Assembly (NCBI GenBank): GCA_033032865.1
Contig: JAWHQI010000327.1
Coordinates: 2,555,501 to 2,619,500, forward strand
Direction: 5' to 3'
DNA from: Dactylorhiza incarnata
Taxonomy: Eukaryota; Streptophyta; Magnoliopsida; Asparagales; Orchidaceae
DNA: 64,000 nucleotides
A program made the position numbers and the translations under genes. The notes under the pieces are model-generated. The model was given only the letters and a program-made list of their open reading frames with translations, did no database searches and was not told the origin of the DNA. Position 1 is the stretch's first letter, and each line of letters begins with the position of its first letter. Shown in pieces: positions 11,785-23,093 of the stretch.

Positions 11785-13956
11785 CTTATAAGCTTGATTA
11801 AAATGTGTGACAGTTTTGTATGTAACATTTAATGATTATATAAGTAGGTCTGCGATTATCATCTTGTCCAGATCGGACGGCCAGGAGGTTGTCTTCCTCC
11901 TTGAGCCTAAGGCCCGGATTTCACCGACCTGGAGGCTCTTTGGAGCTCATCTCCGGCCACCACAGGCCGTCTCCGGCCAATAGGCCGACACCACCAGCTC
12001 CGTCCAAGGTTTGTCCGTCGATTGCCGGAGGAATGGCGGCCGGAGGTGGCTGTTTCGCAAAATGGGAGGTGGAAATCATGAGCCAAGGAGCTCGAAATTA
12101 GAAATGGCCGATTCTCCATTTCTCAATGAAAATCAAAACGGAAGAGTGTGGGATCTAGCACAAGGGGAGGGGAGGAGGAAACTTGCCTTGATTTGGCTTG
12201 AGATTGAAGGAAGCTCGAGCTTGCCATGGCCGAAATTTTCTTGAGCTCCCATGGTGATCTCCCCTTCTAGTGCCAGTTTTCTGTAACTTCCATGGGGTTT
12301 CTACTCCTCTCTGCTCTCTGATGCTGATGGAGGTCTCAAATGGGGATGGGGAGGGCTTAAACCCGAAATGCCATTAAGGCCATTTTTTTGGCCAAGCTCC
12401 ACCTCCCTCTACAGCCAATGGGTGGGCAGCAAGGCAGCTGGAATTCTGTTGGAATTAACTCCCTGAGCTCAGAGGAAGGGTTGGGAAGAGGAATTGAGTG
12501 CATTTGGCACTCATTCCTCAAATCCCTCTTTTGAACTTAAATTCTCCTTATTTCCACCCAAATTTCCACCCAATTTTAATTCTCTGAAATTATACCATGC
12601 ATTGGGCCTATAATGTTCAGTGATGGGGCCCAAGCATTGGACTAAATCCAATGGACTTGAGGCTTGGGCTCACTTGACCTAAAGGGGCCAATTTGAGCTA
12701 AATGCACTTGGGTTGTCCCTAGGTCAAATTGACCAATATGGCCGACCCACATGGATGGGGATTTTGGGTCCACTAAGTTCCTCTTGATGTCATAGAGTTA
12801 AGGGTGAGGTTAATTTCTCATTTTGAGTGTCAATTGGTTAAAATTTTCCCTTTTAGGTCCAAAAGGGCATTTTGGGTCAATTTGGTCAAATTGACCAAAA
12901 TTGGTGACCCTAAAATGGGGCTCTTGGGTCAACTGAGTCTCTCTTAGGGTTAGGAGTGTATTGGTAAGCTCAGTTTGAGTTGGTGAGGTCAGTTGGGTCC
13001 TTGTGAGGCTTAGACATCAAACCTTAAACCTTGAAGTCAAATTGTCTATTTGCACACCAAGGTGCTTCTCTCCCTTTCACCTTGGTTCTAGGGCAATTCT
13101 TGGTCTATTAGAGCAACGCCATGACCTTATCATGATAAAGTGCATCTTAGGTGTCTAGTTGTTTTGGGGATGTTACACAAGGTGCCCAGTCTCAGCTTTA
13201 GTTTGGGAGGGGAAGCGCTCAAAGATCTTCTGGGTGTGTGGCGGGACCTCCTCGCTGCGACCAAGGGTCTGTGTCTAGTTTCGAGTCTCCGATCCATTCC
13301 TTCCGGGGAGCCAGTAAGCGCTAGCTGACCCTCAACTCGTTGAGGGACCGAGCTCCACAAGAGACTGAGAAATCGATTTCAACATATATATAAATATTCT
13401 TTATATAATTCATAAATATAAATATAGTTTTTATATAAGTTATATATATATAGTTCTTTCTATAATTTAGATATATTTTATTTATTTATACGTAGTTCTT
13501 TATAATATATAGATATATAATTTATAAAAAAATAAAGAAATAAATATATTTCTAATTAATTATTTCGTTGAATATAAATAATTTATGCTAATTAATAAAT
13601 ATATATAAATAATAATTATGTATTATGATTTATGAGAGGGGATAAAGAAAGAAAAAAATTGTTTTTTTTAAGAAATAGAGATGAATTTTTTTTGGAAGTA
13701 AATAAAATTGTTCATTCATAAATATTTTGCAACAAAAAAATTTGTTGATACTTTGCAAAAAAAAATTCTTTACTATGACAGCAACAAAAAAAATTATTGA
13801 TATTTTCGTAGGTAAAGTAAAAATTCATCTTTCTAGCTGAATTTGATGCAAATTAGTAAGGAATTATATAGTCATCCTAATTTTCCTTGCTAAATGGAGT
13901 GTTTCTTGTAGTATAGTTTTAATTATTTTATAACTCTATAATTTGAGTCATTAGAT

Positions 13957-14244
13957 TATGGGTGCAAGTTGAGTGGAGCCGGCTCGTGAGCTCGATGAGC
14001 CGGCTCGAAAAAAGCTTGACTCTAGCTCGAGCCAGTGGAGCTCGAGCTCGATTGCTCTTGTTCATGAGCTCGCGAGCTTTTTTTGGGGTATTTTTTAATA
14101 TATATATATACATAAATAAAAACATGCTCATGAGCAAAAAGCTCGCGAGCAGCTCTAGCTCGACTCATGCTCGCGAGCTCGAAAGCTCGAGCTCGAGCTC
14201 AATATACTGGTCTCGAACTCGAGCTCGACTCGTTTACACCCCTA
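13957..14244. mobile_element. hAT MITE (GAGCTCGAG-rich)
   Basis: The 288-bp element runs from TATGGGTGCAAGTTGAG to CTCGTTTACACCCCTA. It is flanked by CATTAGAT (13949-13956) and TATTAGAT (14245-14252), an 8-bp TSD with one mismatch. The interior alternates GAGCTCGAG and GCTCGCGAGC motifs, as in a common plant hAT MITE type with GGGTG..CACCC ends. It is non-coding. Confidence 0.78.
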
Positions 14245-14512
14245 TATTAGATGCATTCACAAAGAATATTATCCATTTTAAAATGCATATTTGAAAAGGA
14301 AATTATAATTCAAATGGTTGGAACAATAATTTCATGGTTTCTTAAGTCAAAATGTTAAAAATGAACTAATACAGATATGCATGTAATAATATCTGATTTG
14401 ATGCACTGAATAAAAAAATGAGTAATATTATATGATTCCAATAAATGTGATCCAAAATTTTAATTAACATAAATATAGTCATTGACATGATGGACAACAA
14501 GTAACAGTGTAA
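14245..14512. other. AT-rich spacer, nothing recognised
   Basis: No coding, repeat or terminus pattern seen between the hAT MITE and the copia-1 3' LTR. Confidence 0.5.
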
Positions 14513-15465
14513 TGTTAGTTTAAATTGACAGACTTAAGGAGTTATTTAGGAATTAAATATTAACTTAAGTTTAATTCGAATGTAATACTAACACAAAATT
14601 TAGGATAGTTAAGAACTAAATTAATTAACCTATAGTGAAGTATAATCGAAATTTTAGAAATAAAAAATCACTAATTAATTTTAAGAACACAAAATAAAAT
14701 GACACGAATGATTGTACAATACAGACAGTTAAAATGAAGTGCGAAATATTTATTGCATACCATTCTTTGATTCATTCTCGTGTCGCATGATTAATGTCAT
14801 TCCTAAATGCGATCCGGGGTTTTTTCAAATAAAGTTTGCGACAATGGATGAAACCGATAACATGCAACCAAGTCCCTACAAAGACTTCGATCTCTCTTTT
14901 ATGTGATCTAGAGTAGTCGAATAATTCGCGAATCCGAGATCCTTGTGAATCCAATATATGAAAACTCAAAAGAAAATCAAATAAGTCCTCTTGTCATGAC
15001 TTTTCCCAAAAGCCAATGACGAGAAAAGGGTCTCTTCCTTCTTTCACCAAAATGGAAAAGCAAAAGCAAAGTAAAGATCACTAGACTCTTCTTCTCTTAT
15101 GATAGCCGACTATAAGGTTTCTCCTTCACCAATGGAGAAATCTCCTAATCCTTTTCTATCTGGTGGGTTCACAAAGTAGAGAGAGAAAAATTAATCAAAC
15201 TCCTATATTAAAATAATTAATATATGAAGCCCATAAAAATTAATTGGATTTCATATCATTCCAAAAATGGTGCCAAGGCAAGACCAAGTTCGCGTCATTA
15301 AGGAGATGATCTAGCCCACCTATCACGAGTTTTGAACGTTCGCGCGACTAAACTAACTCACATTCGCGGGAGTCCGAACGGCCTTAAATATTTGCGTATG
15401 ATATATTGGGATGTCTCGATATAAATAAGTTCACATTAATTATTAGAATATAAAATATTCTAACA
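14513..15465 (-). repeat. copia-1 3' LTR
   Basis: 953 bp with TGTTAG..CTAACA ends. It is bounded on its upstream side by a purine tract, AAGTGAGAGAA (minus strand), just right of 15465. The end at 14513 matches the 5' LTR copy beginning at 30025. Confidence 0.75.
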
Positions 15466-15478
15466 TTCTCTCACTTGA
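15466..15478 (-). promoter_or_regulatory. copia-1 polypurine tract
   Basis: On the minus strand CAAGTGAGAGAA lies directly before the LTR start TGTTAGAATA, the usual place of plus-strand DNA priming in copia elements. Confidence 0.6.
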
Positions 15479-16284
15479 ACTTATTTCTATCGTAACTAAT
15501 ATCACTTCTGAAAAATCTTCACTAGTCTTAAGGGTACCATTAGTGAACACAACATTAAGAGCACACTCCACACGTCAATACGGTCCAACAAACCCTTCAC
15601 TCTGAATCATGGCGGCAACAACATCATTGAGCGACACGGGACCTTCTATGATCATAGTAGCTTAATTACAGACTTAGTCGACATTGACAATGTGGTTATT
15701 ATGAGTTGGAACAACATACTTAAGTTGTGATCACATTGTTGTCCTACTTAGTGGTCAATGATTTCTCTAATGAATGCACTAAATAGTGCTAGCGAGAAAC
15801 CCTTAAGGTGTTCAAAGAACACATATGTCTCAACCTTAATTATTATCACATGATACACTGAATGTGTTGTAGAGACATATAGATTGCAGGTTTTATTAAT
15901 CAAATGAAATTGCCCTAAGCCTTATGCTTAAAACCAACACTAATTTCAAGTATATTAACTGGAGTATGACTAGTCATATGAACATGTATACATATCTAAA
16001 CTTGATGATATTACACATGAAATTTAATTAATGTCTGTAAACAAACTTTATTCATCAAAAGATGAAAATTCAATTTAAAGTGCTTTTCTGAATTGCCAGG
16101 TGAATTAAATAAAGTGAAGCTCAATGACCTCCCACTAATCAATTATATCAAACGACTCTTTAAGCCCTATGTTGCAGGCATGCTTATTGAATACATTGGG
16201 GCGGAGTCCTATAGTAAGTGGATCGACTATCATTTCATTTGTCCCAATATGCTCCACTGTAACATCACTTTTCTTAATTAACTC

Positions 16285-17955
16285 TTTAACAATCAAGAAT
16301 CATATTTCCATATGCTTAGACCATGTGATACTTTTATTATTCTTCGAGAACATTATTGCAGAAGTGTTATTATAATACATCTGAATGAGTGCGGCAATAT
16401 AATTAACGACCTTTAATTCATTGATGAAGTTCTTTAGCCACACTACATGGGTCGAAGCTCCAAAAAGAGCTACAAATTCAGCATGCATAGTGGATGAAGT
16501 GATAAGTGTCTGTTTGACACTTTTTCAAGATATGCCGCCTTCAGCTAACTTAAAAAAATAACCAGATATAGACTTTCTATCATCCTCACACCCAGCCAAA
16601 TCAGAGTCTGAATACCCTACCAACTCCAACGTTGGTTCTCTACTGTAGATCAACTTAAAATCTTTTGTTCTCTTAAGATACCTTAACACCTTCTTTGCAT
16701 CCACCCAATGTTCAAGACCTGTGTTCGACTGATATCTTCCTAGAAGTCCTACTAAAATGCAATGTTCGGTCTGGTACAGACCGGGGCATACATCAAGCTG
16801 CCTACAACACTAGCATAAGGTATATCCTTCATAGACTATCTCTCAATATCATTTCTTGGGCATTGTGACTAGCTTAACTTATCACCCTTAAGCACAGTCA
16901 CTTTACCAACTTTACATTCGAGCATGTTAAATCTCTCAAGCACACGCTCAATATAAGATCTTTGTGAGAGTCCTAATGAATGACGAGATCTATCCCTAAT
17001 GATCTCGATGCCCAGAACAAAAGATGTTTCACCAAGATCTTTCATGTCAAAGAGTTTGGACAACAACTGAATAGATTCATGCATAAGTCATAAATCACTA
17101 CTTGCAAGCAAAATATCACCAACATAAAAAATTAAGAAGATGAATTTGCTCTCATTGATCTAAAGATATATGCAACGGTCTACCTAAATTTCAACAAAAC
17201 CGAATGAAGTGACGACCTCATCGAATTTCAGATACCATTGCCGAGAGGCTTGCTTTAAACCATATATGGATTTATTGAGCTTACATACAAGTTGATCAGA
17301 ATGATCAAACTTGAATCCCTCTGGTTGTACCATATAGTCCTCTTCCTCAAGATCGTCATTCAGAAATGCGGTTTTAACATCCATCTGATGTAACTCAAAA
17401 TCATAATGAGCTACAAGCGTCATTATTACTCGAAAAGAGTCTTTAGTGGAAACAGACGAAAAAGTTTCATTGTAATCGACCCATTCTCTCTGTGTAAATC
17501 TCTTGGCTACTAGCCTAGCTTTAAACCGCTCAACCTTTCCTTTAGAGTACTTTTGGTCTTAAATACCCATTTAGAACTTATGGATTTGCAACCTTTAGGT
17601 AACTAGACTAACTTCCCAACTTTATTCAGCCTCATAGACTCCATCTCATCTTTCATTGCATCCCACCATAAATCACTTTGAGGTCCAGAAACAGCTTCAT
17701 TAAATGTCACTGGATCAACTACATGACTGATGTCATAATCACTCTCACCCAAGTAAACTTCATAGTCCAAGGAAATTGCAGGTCTTCGCTCCCTAGTAGA
17801 TCTCCTAATAGGTGGATGAAACTCCTGAATCTGCGGAGGAATCTGAACTGGAATCGGTTGTAAGACCGGTTTCACTTCCACTACAGGCTCTATCATAGGT
17901 TCAGGCACCAATGTATTTTCTAACAAGGGTATGGAAGAACCAACATGCATTATTT
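16285..17955 (-). pseudogene. copia-1 reverse transcriptase and RNase H remnant
   Basis: Minus-strand fragments in copia order. 17955-17600 is the linker before RT (PPIRRSTRERRPAISLDY, NEAVSGPQSDLWWDAMKDEM). 17423-17184 is the RT start (HQMDVKTAFLNDDL, CKLNKSIYGLKQASRQWY). 17084-16869 is the later RT part (FDMKDLGETSFVLGIEI, LSQRSYIERVL). 16488-16300 is RNase H (AEFVALFGA, WLKNFINEL, SKHMEI). Frames are broken by several indels and stops. The polymerase active-site motif at 17112-17126 reads YVGD instead of YVDD, a lost catalytic aspartate. Dead copy. Confidence 0.8.
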
Positions 17956-18840
17956 CCTCGACTTCGTTAATTGTATGAGAACAACTCAGTCCTTCAGCGA
18001 CATCTAATTTTAAAAACTTAATTGTTAGTGATTCTACAATTCTGGGTCCTCCTGAAGGGGAATAAAACCTAATGCCCTTGGAGTGATCTAGGTAGCCTAT
18101 GAAATAACAACGACAAGATCTAGGGGAAATCTTACTCTCCGATGGATTATATAAGTGGACTTCCGCAGCACAACCCCAAACGTGTAAATGATTAAGGTTG
18201 GGTCACCTACCAAACCACAACTCAAAAGGATTTTTGGGCACAGATTTAGATGAAACTCTATTTAGGATGTATACTGCTGTCTCAAGAGCTTCTTCCCATA
18301 AAAATTCAGGAAGATCGGTCATACTCATCATACTCCTCATCATTTCCAAGAGTGCGATTACGCCTCTCGACCACACCATTTTGTTCAGGACTACCCGACA
18401 TAGAGTATTTGACTACTATGCCACAACTCTCCAAGTATCTAGCAAATGGACCTTTATGTTGCCCAGAGGCATCGTGTCTGCCAAAATACTCACCTCCTCT
18501 ATCAGACCTAACAACCGTAATGACTTTTCTTAATTGTTTCTCAGCTTCAGTTTTAAAAATCTTGTACTTTTCAATAGATTCAGATTTTTCCTTAATTAGA
18601 AACAAATATCCAAATCGTGAATAATCATCGATGAATGTAATGAAGAAAGTGTTTTTACAAAGTGTAGTAGAGTAAGGACTGTCAATGTTCGTATGAATGA
18701 CCTCTAGTAAATCTAAACTACGAGTTGGGTCTTTCTTTTTAATTTTGGTCATTTTGTCCCTACAACAATCAATGCATGCCTCTAGGTCACTGAAGTCAAT
18801 AGTAGGAAGAATATTTTCCTTAATTAGTCTCTCCACTCTT
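17956..18840 (-). pseudogene. copia-1 integrase remnant
   Basis: The rve integrase core is readable at 18836-18306: TFFITFIDDYSRFGYLF, VVRSDRGGEYF and [15 protein letters not shown]. The first catalytic aspartate motif, normally HTD in this family, reads HTNIDSPY, so D has become N; the second D and the E are kept. Downstream (18300-17956), in other frames, are the usual LWGCAAEVHLYNP-type block and a IGYLDHSKG-like motif. A stop follows the core after [13 protein letters not shown]. Confidence 0.78.
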
Positions 18841-18924
18841 TCCCTAGAGATATGAACTAATGTTTTCTGTCATAACATGAATGGCTGTTCCTTAATAAGA
18901 GATCTTTTAGTAGCGCAATATTTT

Positions 18925-19350
18925 CTACATTATTTGAGGTAACATAACAATTAATAGGAGAAAGACATATTTTATATAAACATTAGATAGAGAGCATTGA
19001 CCAATAATATGTGATTCATAAAATAACTTAATTAAACCACCAGAAATATTAAAGCCATAATTTAGTCTATCCAATGCAGAAACTGAAATCAAATTCCTTC
19101 TAAATGAAGGAATATAAAATACGTCTTTCAAAAGAAGTTCATAACTAGATTCAAGAACTAAACAAATGTCCCCGATGAGCTCCATCTCCTCCTCAACATT
19201 ATTGCCCATTGTGAGTCTACACTCACCCTTTCTTGGCCTCCTCCTTTTGATGACCCCTTATAGAGTGTAAGCAAAATGATTATTTGCTCCACTATCAAGC
19301 CATCAAGAACTAGATAATGCACAATCAACTTGGATTCATAAAGGACAAGA
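18925..19350 (-). pseudogene. copia-1 protease / GAG-pre-integrase remnant
   Basis: 19209-18925 reads LLLKDVFYIPSFRRNLISVSALDRLNYGFNISG, the pre-integrase segment of copia polyproteins. Upstream (19394-19158) is a frame-shifted stretch where the protease should lie. The DSGA active-site motif is not intact. Confidence 0.65.
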
Positions 19351-20183
19351 GCTAAATGGTTACCTTTTTTGTGAAGACATATTTTTTCATCCAAGATTTA
19401 AACTTTAAGCACTCATTCTTCACACGCCCCTTCTTCTTGCAAAAGAAGCAACTAAAAGGTTTCTTCACATTTGGATCCTTGACTCCTGAGGACTGTCCAT
19501 CCCGGACTTTGAAGGGAGTCTTGGACGTCTTCTTCTTCTTGAAGGAAGGCTTAGTCAACATCAGTGCATTGTGAGAATTTTCTTTCTTAAGCTTTTTCTC
19601 CTCAGCAACGCAGCGAGTAATCAGATCATTAATTTTCCAAGATTCATCCTAAGAATTGTATGTTGTCTTCAGAATGCTAAATTCAGTTGGTAGTGTATTG
19701 AGTGCCAGATGCACAATACACGCCTCAGGTGGAATCTATAGCTCCTGTAGTTTGGCCTGATAGTAGACCATCTTAAGAATGTGATCACGGATGCCGCCTC
19801 CTCCCGAATTCCTCATGGTGAAAAGGTCCTGAAACAACGTCTCGATCTCAGCATTTGAAGACACTTTATATCTCTGGCCGACAACAACCAAAAAATCTTT
19901 TAGCTATACCCATCTCAAGAAGACCACTTAAGATGTGTTCTGGTATAGATCTCTTCATAATCAATAAACATTTCTTATTAGACTTGTGTCAGGCAACATA
20001 ATGGTCTTTCTCAGCTTGAGTGCTGGTCGCAGTGAGTTATGTAGGCTTATCAGAATTCATTGACATCTCAATGTCTGCCATCTGGTGAGCGAAAGTAATG
20101 GCAGACTTTCACTTTTTGAAGTTCGACCCAGTCAGCTTTTCTATGGTCTTCATAGTATTATGCATGATAAAGGTAACTGAAAT
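19351..20183 (-). pseudogene. copia-1 gag remnant with altered zinc knuckle
   Basis: Minus-strand gag. About 19880-19570 contains a UBN2-type gag segment readable in pieces (MRNSGGGGIRDHILKMVYY, LALNTLPTEFSILKTTYN). 19561-19352 carries the nucleocapsid region, KKPFSCFFCKKKGRVKNEC. In the CCHC knuckle (C-X2-C-X4-H-X4-C) the histidine is replaced by arginine. Gag is cut at 20183 by the hAT insertion and resumes at 29352, where only its weak N-terminal part and leader remain. Confidence 0.72.
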
Positions 20184-20799
20184 TAGGCTTGCATATTTAG
20201 CCCGGGCTTGGGTCTGGCCGGGTCTGGGGCCAGTTAGGTCTGGGCCCGATTAGGCCCGGACAGGACCCAGGCCAGGCCTAGAGGGCCTTATAAGACCCCC
20301 ATATTAGTCGCCAACCTGGCCTGCAGCACGACCTGCAGCCCGACCCATGCATAGAGCCAGGTACCGGGCGGCCTGGCCTGGGCAAGGCCCGTCCTTAGGC
20401 CCACATTAGGCCTGACCCAATAGAAATGGCCAGGCAGCAGCACATATGCGAGCAACACATGTGCTGCATTTATTAGTCGCCTAGCACCATGCCAGACGAC
20501 TAATAAATTGATTCCCGCCTAGCTAGGCAGGCTAGCCCTAGCCTAGGCGGGAATCTATCAGGTTAAGTACAGAAGTACTTAACATATAATATATTATATA
20601 AATATATTAATATAAATATTATAAATATATAACAATTATATATCTTTAATAAATATATATATATAACTTTTATAAAGTTAAGGCCAAACAGTCATAACGC
20701 GCCGTTTGGCTTTAATTTTAATAAAAATAATTTATAAAAAATTCAATTGGTCATAAGACCGTTTGGTATTTTTTTTATTTCTCTCCTCTCTCTATATAA

Positions 20800-20815
20800 G
20801 AGTGAGGAGATTGAA
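20800..20815 (+). promoter_or_regulatory. Putative TATA box of hAT transposase gene
   Basis: CTCTATATAAGAGTGAGG occurs about 80-90 bp upstream of the first transposase methionine and is followed by a pyrimidine-rich leader. Confidence 0.5.
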
Positions 20816-20888
20816 ATCAATTTTTGTAAGTTTTAGTTTTTTCTTTCTCTCACTATACTCTCTCTCTTCTCTCTCCTCATAATGTTGT

Positions 20889-22000
20889 TTGCCCGCATCG
20901 ATGACCTCTCACAATGAGTCTACCGCTTCTCAAGGCACAAATCCAGAGATCGAAATCGTGGATCACAAACATCGTGCGCAAGTATGGGAGCACTTCGACA
21001 AAGTTCGCGTCAATGATGAGTTGGAATCTAAATGTCGGCATTGTGCGAAATTACTCACAATAAAAGGCAACAAAACACTGATGCGTCATTTGAAAGCTTG
21101 TTTAGACCAAAAAATGTCAGAATCGAGTTAGGCACAATTATCTTCGGCTGGGCAAATTTGGACCTACGATCAAGCTAGACAACGAGAGTCGCAAATGAAG
21201 AATGTAATCATACATGGATTACCCTTCAACCATTACGGCAACGATGACGAAATATCATACATACGCAGCGAGCTTCAACCAAATTATCATCAAGTAGAAC
21301 GACTCTTAGAGTTTATGCATACATGACTTATATTAAAATGAAAAAAGATTTAATAAAATATTTTAATAGTTTCGAAGGAAAAGTTAGCTTAACGAGCGAT
21401 ATTTGGTCGTCCGGCCAACATGTACGACTATCTTGCATTTGCATAACTTGTCATTGGATTGATCCTACTTCATGAGAATTATCAAAACGTATAATTTTTT
21501 TTGAAAGCATTGAATCACCACATACTTGAAATGCAATTTATCAAATTATAAAGAAATGTGTTTGAGAATTTAGAATAAGAGATAAAACAATTAGTATTTC
21601 TTTTGATAATGCGTCAAATAATATTGCGGCGGTCGAATTATTAAAACGAGATTTACAACCATTTCTAAATGACATTTCTTTTCATACCCGCGGGTGTGTT
21701 TGTCAAGTATTTAATTTAGTCTTGCAAGATAGTTTAACTTTTATGAAAGAATATGTTAATAAAATTAGAGTGATGAATAGATTTATTTATGATTCTAATA
21801 AGATAAAACAAGATTTGAAAAAATTTATTCATTCGCAAGGTCAAAAATATTTAAAACCCGAATTTGATATGCACGTCCGTTGGAACTCAACGTATAAAAT
21901 GTTAAAAAGAGTCAGTGCCATAAAAAATATTGCTTATGGAATTTTATTCGAGTATTATAATACACGACTTAAGTGACAAAGATTGAGAAATTATTGAATC
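20889..22000 (+). pseudogene. hAT (Ac-type) transposase, N-terminal and central part
   Basis: 20889-21131 encodes a BED zinc finger (VWEHFDKVRVNDELESKCRHC..., HLKAC). After a stop at 21129-21131, coding continues with several stops. TYDQARQRESQMKN is the pre-catalytic block. LTSDIWSSGQ (near 21390) carries the first catalytic aspartate. ISFDNASNN (near 21600) carries the second. FHTRGCVCQVFNLVLQD and DMHVRWNSTYKML follow (21680-21900). The reading continues DWEIIESYL-like, with W as a stop, and is split at 22005/27977 by the gypsy insertion. Joining across that gap restores the frame at LLECFYRVTIALSC. It is decayed by a handful of stops only. Confidence 0.85.
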
Positions 22001-22140
22001 GTATTTGATGTGCACCCGTAAAAATAATACGTGATGCGGTCTCGCGAAACGTATCCGATTGGGTACCGCCGAGCGCGCAAGCGCCACGCGTGGCGTGAAA
22101 ATTAAAAGGTGTTGCACGGCAAGCAACACATATCAATCGT

Positions 22141-22610
22141 CGCGCCAATAGGCGCGCCAATTACGGCGCCAAGAGGGCGCGGCACTCGCCGCGCCGGAAT
22201 GGCGCGGCACTCGCCTCGCCGGAATGGCGCGGCACTCGCCGCGCCAAAATGGCGCGGCACTCGCCGCGCCAAAATGGCGCGGCACTCGCCGCACCGAAAT
22301 GGGGGTGCGGCACTGCCGCACCCCCAATTAAAGGGGGTGCGGCATTACCGCACCCCCATTTGTTTTGGGGAGTGCGCTACATTGGGGGGTGCGGCATTAC
22401 CGCACCCCCAATTGCCACAAATGGGCGTTGACCACTTGGTCAACGCCCATGTGCCATTCCCCATTTGGGGAGTGCATAACTCCCTAATTGGGGATTCACG
22501 TAACTCCCCTTGGGGAGTTACGTGAATAGTAACTCCCCTTGGGGAGTTACGTGAATAGTAACTCCCCAAAGGGGAGTTACATGAATATGAGTAACTCCCC
22601 AATTGGGGAG
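22141..22610. repeat. Hairpin ladder in U3 of 5' LTR
   Basis: 25-bp units, AATGGCGCGGCACTCGCCGC plus a short spacer, are repeated about five times (22198-22300). Then come near-perfect hairpins, GGGGGTGCGGCAnTnCCGCACCCCC (three), GGGCGTTGACCA/TGGTCAACGCCC around 22422-22447, and GTAACTCCCC/GGGGAGTTAC type (four, 22500-22610). The equivalent block in the 3' LTR is at 26421-26925. Confidence 0.88.
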
Positions 22611-23084
22611 TGCTCCCGGCCGCCTCGGCCTCACGGTCTTCTCACAGCCGCACGCTAAACGCCTCCACATTCACCGTTCGCTCAGAACGCCTCTAAGCGC
22701 GTCCGGAACGCTTTCATGCTCGTTGCGCGCTCATAACGCTTTTGAGCGCGCTTGCGCGCCCAGAACACTTCCATGATCGTTACACGCTCAGAACGCTTCT
22801 AAGCGCGCTTAGCTCACTTTTTGTCTTTTCTGACTTCTCACATTTTGTCTTTCCGACTCGCTCACATTTCCGACTCGCTCACTTTTCCGACTCGGCTCGC
22901 TCACTTTTTGTCTTTTCAGTTTCTCACTTTTCAGGAACAGCTTGTCGCCTTTCCTCGAAGGGCAGGATGGTCATTTACAAAAAAATGGTGATCCGTGGGC
23001 TCTGAACCGGGAAACGTGATTCGTCCTCCCAGGTGGTTATGGTGGTTACAATGGCAAAATTACCGGGCTACCCCCGACCAAAAC

Positions 23085-23093
23085 TATAAAAGG
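23085..23093 (+). promoter_or_regulatory. TATA box, 5' LTR of gag-only gypsy
   Basis: TATAAAAGG within the conserved ACTATAAAAGGACCCC context. The equivalents are at 27393-27401 in the 3' LTR and, on the minus strand, near 42670-42678 in the related LTR fragment. Confidence 0.75.

Larger units (their letters stand above)
5911..13177 (-). mobile_element. Giant solo LTR, copy A (7.3 kb)
   Basis: The termini are TGTAAGACCC at 5911 and GGGGATGTTACA ending at 13177, with a perfect 5-bp TSD, CAAGG, at 5906-5910 and 13178-13182. Copies B, C, D and E share the ends and the order of internal blocks. The family is oriented by element C-D, where GGGTCTTACA abuts a primer-binding site, so this copy is on the minus strand. 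It has no coding capacity. The excess length over copies B, C and E (about 4.7-5.2 kb) comes mainly from a 205-bp tandem array at 9737-11784 and a duplication of about 171 bp near 6640-6910. Confidence 0.85.
5412..13384 (+). mobile_element. Solo LTR, family L1, interrupted by giant LTR A
   Basis: The two parts (5412-5910 and 13183-13384) form an LTR of about 700 bp that starts TGTACAACCC and ends TTCAACA. It is flanked by TATAT at 5407-5411 and 13385-13389; that TSD is in AT-rich DNA and therefore weaker evidence. A TATA box, CTATAAATAG, lies at 5809-5818. The same LTR occurs on the minus strand at 30774-41995, which confirms both ends and shows that the parts on either side of 5911-13177 were once joined. 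No internal region remains. Confidence 0.78.
4198..13913. mobile_element. CACTA-like non-autonomous element, heavily nested
   Basis: The ends are complementary: TACTACAAGAAA at 4198 and TTTCTTGTAGTA ending at 13913, close to the CACTACAAGAAA terminus of plant CACTA elements (first base C to T). Inside both ends lie short dispersed motifs such as GCTAAAT, AGTAAGGA and AGCAACAAATTT, typical of CACTA subterminal repeats. No transposase is visible. The interior is occupied by a hAT MITE (4582-5270) and the L1 solo LTR nest (5412-13384). A matching 3-bp TSD was not seen (ATA against TAG), so the pairing of the two ends is an inference. Confidence 0.5.

Noticed and set aside
4195..13916. A 3-bp TSD for the CACTA-like element
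   Set aside because: The flanking bases ATA and TAG differ, and shifting the ends by one or two bases does not produce a match.
22109..22602. Overlapping open frames of 60-138 codons on both strands in the 5' LTR, and their twins at 26384-26911
   Set aside because: They are produced by the palindromic, GC-rich tandem units of the LTR (repeating RHSPRRNGA-type peptides) and have no independent start context or domain.
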